In this document: positions 16,684-24,074 of the stretch, piece by piece
Layout: every line of letters begins with the position of its first letter
How positions within the stretch are numbered: the first letter of the stretch is position 1
Assembly: GCA_947178125.1 (NCBI GenBank)
Contig: CAMWXB010000044.1
Span: 1 to 34,775, forward strand
Direction of reading: 5' to 3'
Source: an uncultured Lachnospiraceae bacterium
GTDB taxonomy: Bacteria; Bacillota; Clostridia; Lachnospirales; Lachnospiraceae
Length of the DNA stretch: 34,775 bases
Notes under the pieces: model-generated
Seen by the model: the letters and a program-made list of their open reading frames with translations, nothing else
Told to the model about the DNA's origin: nothing
Databases searched by the model: none
Program-made: the position numbers and the translations under genes

Positions 16684-18411
16684 TTGTTGGAGACACAGAC
16701 AGAGAATAAAATCAAATTACCTTCCAAATGGCAGTTTTTCTCTGTCATTCCTTTTGCGATTCTCTATACTTCTTTTATCATATTGGGCAATCTGGAAAAG
16801 GCGTCGGAGCTTGGCGCGCTTCACAATATCGGCAGGATCCTGTTATGGCTTCTTGGAAGCTATGTGCTCCTGCTTTTCTTGTGTCATGGCATTTCACAGA
16901 GAAAAGTTCTGATGAAAAAAGCGCCGTTTCTTTCAAAGCTTCCGGTACAGCGTGAAAGACAGGGGAAATGGTATGTCTTTCTGCTTTTCTTTTTGCTCTG
17001 TTTCTTTAGTTATCTGCCCTTTTTTCTAATGTATTATCCGACCTGGTTCAGCAATGATGCGATATGGCAGACGGAGCAGATATTGGGTATGGTTCCGCGT
17101 TCGAATCATCATCCATATTTTCATACGATGATCATACAGTTCTTTTTCCGGATCGGTCATCAACTGTCCGGTACGATTACGGGCGGGCTTGCGTTCTATA
17201 CATTCTGGCAGATGACGGTCATGGCGTTTGTGTTCGCTTTCATCCTGTATCAGCTTTATAAACGGGGGACCCGTCTGCTGTGGTTATTTATTGCCCTGCT
17301 GTTCTATGCGGTGCTTCCGTTCAATGCGGTGCTGACAATCTGCATGGGAAAAGATGAATTTTTTGCGGCGGCAATGTTCTTCTACACATGGACGACTGCG
17401 GAGTACGCTATTTGCGGGAAAAAAGTCTCGGGAAGTTCTGTCTGTGAGGAAAAGCTTTCCGGGAAAGGCGGAAACCTGTGGCGCTTCGCATATTTTGCAT
17501 CAGGGCTTTTCGTCTGTCTGCTGCGGAGCAACGGTATTTTCATTTTTATGGGAACAACTGTTATTTTATTGGCATCCGACTGCTTTAAGCGGCGGATGGC
17601 GGAAAAAGCGGCAAGGCAGAAATATGTCTGTGCGGCTCTTGTGTTCGTGTGTTATCTGATTTATCACGGTCCTGTGCTGAATGCGCTGCAGGTAGAGCCG
17701 CCCGATACGATTGAAGGGCTGGCGATGCCGGTGCAGCATCTTACCTGTGCTTATTTAAAGGGCGGAGAATTGACGGAAGAAGAAGTGGCGATGATCGAGA
17801 AGGTCGTTCCGACAGACCAGCTGGAAGAGGCCTATAACCCTTATTTGTTTGACCCCGTGAAAGCCCTGATTCGTGAGGAGGGGAACCAGCAGGTTATCGA
17901 AGAGCAGAAATGGGAGTATTTCAAACTGTGGTTTCGCGTCGGACTGCGGAATCCATTGCAGTATGTGGTGGCGGAAGTGCGCCAGACGATGGGATACTGG
18001 GCATACCGGGTAAGGGATTACCAATATGTGTATGGCGAATATTTTATGGTCGATAATCCTTTCGGTGTAACGGCGGAACGAAAGCTTTTTACCTACGACG
18101 ACAGCCTTGCAATGGGCGAATATCTGCAGGGATTTCAGGATTTTTTCAATAAGGTATGGAGTCTTGGACTGAATACATGGATCATGTTCTTTGGCCTTGC
18201 TTATGCGGCATACGAGAGAAAAAATCTGATGCCTTATGTTCCTTCGCTGATGCTGCTTTTGACATTGCTTCTGGCCACGCCTGTCTATAATGAATTTCGT
18301 TATATTTATGGGATGTTCATAACGCTTCCGTTCCTGTTCAGCTATAGCTTCGGCATTCGGGAAGGCGGCACATTCTGCGGGAAGGAGGCAGCCGATGAAA
18401 AAGTGGTGTAA
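16684..18411 (+). CDS. DUF6020-like polytopic membrane protein, possible GT-C transferase
   Basis: This is a large membrane protein (575 residues) with about ten to twelve hydrophobic segments and a soluble domain of about 150 residues before the last helices. The first outer loop carries 'WFSNDAIWQTEQI' then 'SNHHPYFHTMIIQFFF'; an acidic residue followed by a conserved HP segment is the arrangement of GT-C sugar or phospholipid-sugar transferases. From memory this resembles DUF6020, whose function is not established. TTG 16684 is preferred as start because GGAGG (16671-16675) lies eight bases before it; the longer frame from TTG 16603 overlaps the GT4 gene and lacks a ribosome site. It overlaps the following SGNH gene by 17 bases. 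Confidence 0.7.
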   Translation: MLETQTENKIKLPSKWQFFSVIPFAILYTSFIILGNLEKASELGALHNIGRILLWLLGSYVLLLFLCHGISQRKVLMKKAPFLSKLPVQRERQGKWYVFLLFFLLCFFSYLPFFLMYYPTWFSNDAIWQTEQILGMVPRSNHHPYFHTMIIQFFFRIGHQLSGTITGGLAFYTFWQMTVMAFVFAFILYQLYKRGTRLLWLFIALLFYAVLPFNAVLTICMGKDEFFAAAMFFYTWTTAEYAICGKKVSGSSVCEEKLSGKGGNLWRFAYFASGLFVCLLRSNGIFIFMGTTVILLASDCFKRRMAEKAARQKYVCAALVFVCYLIYHGPVLNALQVEPPDTIEGLAMPVQHLTCAYLKGGELTEEEVAMIEKVVPTDQLEEAYNPYLFDPVKALIREEGNQQVIEEQKWEYFKLWFRVGLRNPLQYVVAEVRQTMGYWAYRVRDYQYVYGEYFMVDNPFGVTAERKLFTYDDSLAMGEYLQGFQDFFNKVWSLGLNTWIMFFGLAYAAYERKNLMPYVPSLMLLLTLLLATPVYNEFRYIYGMFITLPFLFSYSFGIREGGTFCGKEAADEKVV

Positions 18412-19516
18412 AGCGGTTCTTTTTCTTCTGCCGCTGCTTCTGTTGGTGGCCGCAGTGAACTGGTATGTTGATTCTTACGCATACCTGCGCATTACCTATG
18501 ATGAAATCGGCGGCCATATGATAGAAGAAGAACAGAATGTTGTCGGTCTGGAGGAATCGGGTTATAATGACAGAAGCTTGCTTCTGGCCTGTCTGAACAG
18601 ACAGAGGGATGCAAAAGAAGTCGTGGTCATCGGCTCCAGCAGGGTGTTCACTTTTGAACATACGATGTTCGATACGGATTCTTTCTATAATGCGGGACTG
18701 TCCGAGGCTACAATTTACGATTTGTGGGCAGTAACGGGAATCCTTGCACGGAACGGCCATCTGCCCGAAACGATGGTCATCGGCGTGGATGCTTTTTTGT
18801 TCAACACAGCACACGATAATGACAGGTGGCTGGAACTGGAAGAATATGCGCGCTATATGGATGAGGCGGCCGGGCGGGAAACAGACGGCCGGGAGACTGC
18901 CGGACGAGGAACCGACGGAAGGGAAACGGCAGAGGGAAATTCCGGCCGTTTGAAAAATACGGGAAAACATCATGACAAATGGCTGTCGCTCGATTATTTC
19001 CGCTATAATATTACCTGTCTTCCGGAAGGAAAACGCTTTGCAGTATCCTATACGGACGATTGGGAGACGGAGTTGTACACGAAACATTATGACGGGAGCG
19101 TTTCTTATCAGAAGACGCTTCGGGATGTGCAGCCGGAAGAGGTCATTGCACTGACGGAAGAAGCGATGGAAACACACGTCGTTTACCGGATGACGGATTA
19201 TCAGGAAATTGATGCGGGGAGCATGGCAATGCTCACCGATTTGATAGACTATCTACTGCGTCAGGACGTGGAAGTAATATTATACTTGCCACCTTATTCG
19301 CCGATGTTGTATGATTACATAGAATCGGAGGAAGCGTTTCAGATTACTTTTGAGGTAGAGGAGCGCATGAAGAATCTGGCCGTAGAGAAAGGCATCGCCC
19401 TGTACGGTTCCTATGACCCGGAAGGCAGCGGCCTTGAAATGGCCGACTTATATGATCTGTATCATGTAAAAACGGAAAAAACGCCGGATACTTATTTTCC
19501 GGTAGTTTTACCATAG
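18395..19516 (+). CDS. Membrane-anchored SGNH-type protein (DltD/AlgX-like)
   Basis: One N-terminal membrane helix (residues about 7-23) is followed by an outside domain of about 350 residues. 'VVVIGSSRVF' (Ser81-Ser82) sits where SGNH and DltD proteins have their nucleophile, and 'DLYDLYHVK' near the end gives a DxxH pair (Asp354, His357). Such proteins handle acyl groups on the outer face together with MBOAT proteins, or act as esterases. It lies directly before the DltA-like gene, so it is the best DltD counterpart of that system. A central insertion (60 bases, 18872-18931) consists of four imperfect five-residue repeats of the form GRETD. ATG 18395 has AAGGAGG seven bases upstream. Confidence 0.7.
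   Translation: MKKWCKAVLFLLPLLLLVAAVNWYVDSYAYLRITYDEIGGHMIEEEQNVVGLEESGYNDRSLLLACLNRQRDAKEVVVIGSSRVFTFEHTMFDTDSFYNAGLSEATIYDLWAVTGILARNGHLPETMVIGVDAFLFNTAHDNDRWLELEEYARYMDEAAGRETDGRETAGRGTDGRETAEGNSGRLKNTGKHHDKWLSLDYFRYNITCLPEGKRFAVSYTDDWETELYTKHYDGSVSYQKTLRDVQPEEVIALTEEAMETHVVYRMTDYQEIDAGSMAMLTDLIDYLLRQDVEVILYLPPYSPMLYDYIESEEAFQITFEVEERMKNLAVEKGIALYGSYDPEGSGLEMADLYDLYHVKTEKTPDTYFPVVLP
18872..18931 (+). repeat. Four imperfect 15-base coding repeats in the SGNH gene
   Basis: The translated units are GRETD, GRETA, GRGTD and GRETA. Third codon positions differ between units, so this is an old or drifting repeat rather than a fresh expansion. It encodes a charged, probably disordered linker between two folded parts of the SGNH protein. 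Confidence 0.7.
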
Positions 19517-19568
19517 TGTGGGAGCAGGCCGTAGATGGCGGCATGAGTGTAAATTTGGAGGAACTACG

Positions 19569-21074
19569 ATGAAAGCTAACGTTACATACTGGTTAGATGA
19601 AAGCGCCAGAAGATGGCCGGACAAGACCGCTTTTGCGGAAGAAGGGAAAGAGGTTGCATTCGGGGAGTTGCAGAGGCAGGCAATGGCTCTCGCTACACAG
19701 ATGCTCGAAAGAGGGCTGTTCAAAAAGCCTGTCGTCGTATATATGGAAAAAGGCGTGGATGTGCTCGTTTCTTTTATGGGAGCGGCTTACAGCTGTAATT
19801 TTTATTCCCCCATAGATGTCGATATGCCGGCGAGCCGTGTCAATAAAATTCTTGAAGTATTGAACCCGGCGCTGGTCATTACGACCGCGGCGTTAAAAGA
19901 AACTTTTTCAAATTATGAGTATCAGGGCGGTTTTCTGTTGTTTGAGGAAGCCTGCCATGCTGCTGTCAGTGAGGAAAAAATTGAGGCGGCAAGGCGCAGG
20001 GGCGTTGACACAGACCTGCTCTATGTGCTGTTCACATCCGGCTCCACCGGCGTGCCAAAGGGTGTGACGATCACGCACCGTTCTGTTATCGACTATATCG
20101 ATTGGGTGACGGAGACATTTGATATCACGGAAAAAGACAGTTTCGGCAATCAGGCGCCTTTCTATTTCGATAATTCCATTCTGGACATATACAGTACGTT
20201 GAAAAGCGGTGCGACGACCTATATCATTCCGAAGAACCTTTTCGCGCAGCCGGTGCTTTTGCTGGAATATCTGAAAGAGAAAAAGATCAACACGATCTTC
20301 TGGGTTCCGTCGGCGCTCATCGTTGTGGCGAAGCTGAAAGCCTTTCGGAACGTGGACTTGTCGGATACGTTGAAACGTGTGCTTTTCTGCGGTGAGGTGA
20401 TGCCGAACAAACAGCTGAATATCTGGCGGAAATTCCTGCCGGCGGTATTGTATGCGAATCTTTACGGGCCGACGGAAATAACGGACGCCTGTACTTACTA
20501 TATCGTTGACCGGGAGTTTTCGGACGACGAACCGCTTCCTATCGGCATTCCGATGGCGAATACGGATATCCTTGTATTGAATGAAAAAGACGAGCCGGTG
20601 ACGGGAGAAGAAATCGGTGAGTTGTGTGTCAGAGGGACATCCCTTTCTATGGGCTATTACAATAATCCGGAGAAAACGAGGGAGGCGTTCGTGCAGAACC
20701 CGCTGAATCCCTTTGTGCCGGAGACGATCTATCGGACCGGTGATCTGGTAAAATATAATGAATATGGCGAGATTATTTACCTGTCCAGAAAAGATTTTCA
20801 GATCAAACATATGGGACACCGGATTGAACTCGGTGAGATTGAAACGGCAGTGTCTTCTCTTGAGGAGATTTCTCTCTGCTGCTGTCTGTATGACGAGAAG
20901 AAGCAGAAAATCGTATTGTTTCTGGAGGAAGAACTGGAAAAATCTTATATCAACGAACAGATTTCCAAACTGGTACCCGAATATATGCTGCCGAATAAGG
21001 TGATTTCTCTGCCGAAAATGCCGATTAACGCGAACGGCAAGATTGACAGGGTAAAGTTGAAGGAATTGTTATAG
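19569..21074 (+). CDS. dltA: DltA-like amino acid adenylation enzyme (D-alanine--carrier protein ligase type)
   Basis: It is predicted to adenylate an amino acid and load it on the phosphopantetheine arm of a carrier protein. All core motifs are present in 501 residues, the usual DltA length: A3 'LFTSGSTGVPKG' (from residue 154), A4 'FDNSILDIY' with Asp201 placed to bind the alpha-amino group, 'LFCGEVMP' with Cys274 at the site of the D-Ala-selective Cys269 of Bacillus DltA, A5 'LYGPTEITDA', A7 'YRTGDL', A8 'GHRIELGEIE', and A10 'NGKIDR' with Lys491 as the catalytic lysine. The substrate is thus probably D-alanine or another small amino acid. ATG 19569 follows GGAGG by seven bases. Next come a formyltransferase and a carrier protein, not the usual DltB. 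Confidence 0.88.
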   Translation: MKANVTYWLDESARRWPDKTAFAEEGKEVAFGELQRQAMALATQMLERGLFKKPVVVYMEKGVDVLVSFMGAAYSCNFYSPIDVDMPASRVNKILEVLNPALVITTAALKETFSNYEYQGGFLLFEEACHAAVSEEKIEAARRRGVDTDLLYVLFTSGSTGVPKGVTITHRSVIDYIDWVTETFDITEKDSFGNQAPFYFDNSILDIYSTLKSGATTYIIPKNLFAQPVLLLEYLKEKKINTIFWVPSALIVVAKLKAFRNVDLSDTLKRVLFCGEVMPNKQLNIWRKFLPAVLYANLYGPTEITDACTYYIVDREFSDDEPLPIGIPMANTDILVLNEKDEPVTGEEIGELCVRGTSLSMGYYNNPEKTREAFVQNPLNPFVPETIYRTGDLVKYNEYGEIIYLSRKDFQIKHMGHRIELGEIETAVSSLEEISLCCCLYDEKKQKIVLFLEEELEKSYINEQISKLVPEYMLPNKVISLPKMPINANGKIDRVKLKELL

Positions 21075-21121
21075 ATGTGAGGAGCATACGGTTGGGGTAA
21101 AATTGTTGGAGAAGGTGCGGC

Positions 21122-21985
21122 ATGAAAGACGATACGGTATTTCAAAAGTTGGTCATCATTGGCTATGGTAAAATAACGGGTGAAATAATAACATACGCAA
21201 TTGAAAAACAGAAGGAATATGGTTATCAGCTGGAAGTTATCGAGCATGAAGTGCATTCTTTCAGCATTACGGAGAAGCTCTGCATGGAGCACGGCATTCC
21301 TTTTGCGCGGATAGAAGATAAAAAGGAACTCACGGCCTGTTTGGATTCGTTTTCGGAGAGAACATTGATCGTCAGCGCAAGCAATAACTTTTTATTCCCG
21401 AAAAAGCTTGTGGAAAAGGAGAATCTGACGATCATCAATTTTCACAATGCGCTGCTTCCTGCTTATCCGGGGCGTAACGCGCCGAGCTGGGTCATTTTCA
21501 CGGGAGAAAAGGAAACGGGCATCACCTGGCACTATGTGACGGCGGGGGTAGACGAAGGGAACATCATCATACAGAAGCGTTGTGAGATTGGCGCGGATAC
21601 GAAAGCCTATGAGCTGGCGGAACGATTGATGACGCTCGCCTATGAAGCTTTCGTTGAGTGCTTTGACGCGGTGTTAAAAGAGCAGGCAGACGCAAGAGAA
21701 CAGGGCTTTGACGCGGGACGGCGGATGTATCGTTCTTATGAAGTGCCTGCAGACGGCTTTTTTGAAATGGCGGAGGAACCGGAGTATATCTACCGTTTGT
21801 TACGCAGCCTGGATTATGGCAAGAATGGTATCTTTCCGCCGGCGCAGACGGTCGTGGACGGAAAAAGGGCGGAGATTCTGCGGTACCGGAAAGTTGTCGG
21901 GAGTGAGAACAGGGAGGCGGACAGCTTTTTGTTTCTGCCGCTGGGAGCGGATAATTTGCTGAAGATAAAGTATCGATTATTATAA
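21122..21985 (+). CDS. Canonical formyltransferase placed between adenylation enzyme and carrier protein
   Basis: This 287-residue protein belongs to the N10-formyl-THF-dependent formyltransferase family. The catalytic triad is intact: Asn106 and His108 in 'INFHNALLPAYPGRNAP', and Asp144 in 'TAGVDEGNII', at the same spacings as Asn102/His104/Asp140 of ArnA. The N-terminal part ('VIIGYGKITGEIITYA') is a Rossmann-like start. It has an unusual C-terminal extension of about 80 residues without a known domain. Position between the DltA-like enzyme and the DltC-like carrier suggests that it formylates the amino group of the aminoacyl-carrier, as the formylation domain of gramicidin synthetase LgrA does; formylation of an amino sugar is the alternative. 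ATG 21122 has GGAGAAGG five bases upstream. Confidence 0.85.
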   Translation: MKDDTVFQKLVIIGYGKITGEIITYAIEKQKEYGYQLEVIEHEVHSFSITEKLCMEHGIPFARIEDKKELTACLDSFSERTLIVSASNNFLFPKKLVEKENLTIINFHNALLPAYPGRNAPSWVIFTGEKETGITWHYVTAGVDEGNIIIQKRCEIGADTKAYELAERLMTLAYEAFVECFDAVLKEQADAREQGFDAGRRMYRSYEVPADGFFEMAEEPEYIYRLLRSLDYGKNGIFPPAQTVVDGKRAEILRYRKVVGSENREADSFLFLPLGADNLLKIKYRLL

Positions 21986-22039
21986 AATATCGACAGTTAT
22001 TTATAACAAATGTTATCAATGATAAAAAGGAGAATCCCT

Positions 22040-22270
22040 ATGGAAGAGAAAGTTTTGGAAATTCTGGAAGAGCATTGTGAAGAAGCGCTGGATTATGACG
22101 GCGACAGCATGATGGAGGACGGCGTTATCGATTCTTTTACGGTCATCAACGTGGTAAGTGACCTGGAGGATGAATTTGATATTGAAATCGACGCAAAATA
22201 TGTTATAGCAGAGAATTTCAGAAATAAAGAGGCGATCATCGAATTGGTCAGAAAGCTGTTGGAGGAGTAA
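22040..22270 (+). CDS. dltC: DltC-like acyl/aminoacyl carrier protein
   Basis: This is a small acidic four-helix carrier protein of 76 residues. The phosphopantetheine attachment serine is Ser32 in 'DGVIDSFTVINVVSDLE', matching the DSF/DSM motif of DltC and acyl carriers. No phosphopantetheinyl transferase is in the window, so a housekeeping one must load it. ATG 22040 has AAAAGGAG seven bases before it; ATG 22010 is rejected for lack of a ribosome site. It stops one base before the MBOAT gene begins. An AT-rich stretch with two small inverted repeats (22003-22016 and 22013-22025) lies just upstream. DltC fits better than a fatty-acid ACP because of its neighbours. Confidence 0.88.
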   Translation: MEEKVLEILEEHCEEALDYDGDSMMEDGVIDSFTVINVVSDLEDEFDIEIDAKYVIAENFRNKEAIIELVRKLLEE

Positions 22271-23845
22271 ATGCAGTTCTTATCCGTTTCTTTTATCATA
22301 CTCTGGGCGCTGGCTTTTGCACTGTATTATCTGATTCCGTCGAAAGTGCAGTGGTATGTGCTGCTCGCAGCGAGTCTTCTGTTTTATATAGCCGGCTCTA
22401 AAGGAATTCCGGTGGCGCTGCCCGTGACTGCTTTGACCACATATGGCTGTGGTCTTTTGCTGCAGAAAAGTTTTGCAAGGCAGAAAGAGGCGTTGGAAAC
22501 ATGTGCCGGTAAAGAGCAGAAAAAGAGCGTTAAAGAGATATTTGCGAAGAAGAGAAAAAGGATGCAGATTCTGTATTTTATAGTCAATCTGGGTCTGCTC
22601 TTTTTTTATAAATATACGGTGCTGGCGCTGCCTGTTCTTCAGATGATACCCGGATTATCTTCGGATTTTGTGGAGAAACTGATCATGCCGCTCGGTATTT
22701 CTTTTTATACGCTGACGGCGATGGGATATATCATCGATGTAGGAAGGGAGAACTGTGAGGCAGAGCATAATTTCCTGAAGATGTTGTTGTTCCTGTCCTA
22801 TTTTCCGGCCATTACGCAGGGACCTTTCAATCGTTTCGGAACGATGAAAGAGCAGTTCGGAAAGACGCATGAATTTGATTATGGACGGATGCTGCGGGGC
22901 ATACAGCGGTTTGTCTGGGGCGCTTTTAAGAAGCTTGTGATCGCGGACCGAATCGGCATTTTTGTGGACAGCGTTTTTGAAAGCGACGTATCTGCGGTGC
23001 CGGGAAGCATTTTCGCCTGTGCCGTTGTTTTCTATATGATTCAGCTGTATGCGGATTTTTCGGGATATATCGACATGGCGATGGGTGTCAGTGAGAGTTT
23101 TGACATTTTTCTGCCGGAGAACTTTAAGCGGCCTTATTTCTCCAGATCGGTCGCTGAATTCTGGCGCAGATGGCATATTACGCTGGGAACATGGTTCAAA
23201 GATTATGTGATGTTTTCCTTTGTCATGTCCGGGACAGGTCGTAAGATTGGAAAAGCCTGTAAAAAGAAATGGAACGGTCTGGGCAGGCATGTTGTGCCGA
23301 TCATCGGGACGATGCTCGTCTGGTTCTTTACGGGAGCCTGGCACGGCCGGACTGTCAGCTATATGCTCTGGGGCCTTTATTATGGCGTCATTATGAGTCT
23401 TTCCCTCTTATTGGAAGCAAAGTATTCTGTCTGGAAGCAAAAATTCCATATCAAAGAGGGAAAAGGCTATGCGTTCTTCTGCATGGTCAGGACTTGGCTG
23501 ATCGTTTTTGCAGCGGACGTGCTGATCCGGAGCAGGAGTCTGGCACAGGCGGGGATGATTTTTCAGTCATTCTTTACCCGCCTCGATCTGCGGGCGCTGC
23601 TGTCGAAAACGGTTACTTCTTATGGACTCAGCAAATATGAGTTTTTGCTGTTGTTTGCGGCATTGCTGATCTGGCTGATCGTTTCGATATGGGAGGAAAA
23701 GGGAAAGGATGTGCGGGCGTATCTGGCCGGAAGGCCCATGCTGCTTCGCTGGTCCTGTTATTACGGAATCGTATTGCTGCTGCTGATCACCGGCATTTAT
23801 GGCGGGAATTACGATACGGCGGCATTTCTGTATCAAAGTTTTTAA
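22271..23845 (+). CDS. MBOAT family membrane acyltransferase (AlgI/DltB-like)
   Basis: This 524-residue polytopic membrane protein is an MBOAT. The start 'FLSVSFIILWALAFALYYL', 'MPLGISFYTLTAMGYIID', 'FWRRWHITLGTWFKDYV' (His302) and 'WFFTGAWHGRTVSYMLWG' (His358) are the standard blocks; the second His is the catalytic one in DltB and AlgI. It would take the acyl or aminoacyl group from the carrier protein on the inside and pass it to an acceptor on the outer face. ATG 22271 starts directly after the carrier-protein stop (TAAATG), with GGAGGAG inside the end of that gene, so the two are tightly coupled. DltB acts with DltD; here the SGNH protein at 18395 is the nearest candidate. Confidence 0.92.
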   Translation: MQFLSVSFIILWALAFALYYLIPSKVQWYVLLAASLLFYIAGSKGIPVALPVTALTTYGCGLLLQKSFARQKEALETCAGKEQKKSVKEIFAKKRKRMQILYFIVNLGLLFFYKYTVLALPVLQMIPGLSSDFVEKLIMPLGISFYTLTAMGYIIDVGRENCEAEHNFLKMLLFLSYFPAITQGPFNRFGTMKEQFGKTHEFDYGRMLRGIQRFVWGAFKKLVIADRIGIFVDSVFESDVSAVPGSIFACAVVFYMIQLYADFSGYIDMAMGVSESFDIFLPENFKRPYFSRSVAEFWRRWHITLGTWFKDYVMFSFVMSGTGRKIGKACKKKWNGLGRHVVPIIGTMLVWFFTGAWHGRTVSYMLWGLYYGVIMSLSLLLEAKYSVWKQKFHIKEGKGYAFFCMVRTWLIVFAADVLIRSRSLAQAGMIFQSFFTRLDLRALLSKTVTSYGLSKYEFLLLFAALLIWLIVSIWEEKGKDVRAYLAGRPMLLRWSCYYGIVLLLLITGIYGGNYDTAAFLYQSF

Positions 23846-23858
23846 AGAAAATAGGTTT

Positions 23859-24059
23859 GTTTGAACGTCACGGTTCAGCCGGCGGCCACGGAGCATATAC
23901 AGTTCCTGCGTCGGCCCTGGAAGATCGTCGGTACTTAGTGAAAAAGACGCTTTGCGGCTTTTGAACTTAGTACCGCTACAGATCTTCGCGGAGCGGGAGC
24001 GTGCCGACAAAGGAACTGTATATGTTCCGTGGCCGCCGGCTGGACCGTGACGGTCAAAC
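23859..24059. repeat. Intergenic hairpin repeat, copy B (long form)
   Basis: A 201-base palindrome fills the gap after the MBOAT gene. Outer arms 23859-23907 and 24011-24059 pair over 49 positions with three mismatches. Inside, 23920-23926 pairs with 23981-23987, and 23929-23950 pairs with 23954-23975 (18 of 22), leaving a three-base tip. The core 23901-24017 is the reverse complement of copy A's core at 102 of 117 positions. The arms outside the core differ from those of copy A, yet each copy is complementary to itself. It lacks a T-run and open reading frames of interest. Confidence 0.9.
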
Positions 24060-24074
24060 GAATAGGGTGTATGT

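Noticed and set aside
19908..20819. 303-codon minus-strand open frame opposite the DltA-like gene
   Set aside because: It lies wholly opposite a gene with all adenylation motifs; its translation is Arg/His-rich without recognisable domains.
18395..23845. Ordinary dltABCD operon for lipoteichoic acid D-alanylation
   Set aside because: Order differs, a formyltransferase is inserted, the MBOAT is closer to AlgI in its opening, and the genes are embedded in a polysaccharide locus. A housekeeping dlt operon may exist elsewhere.
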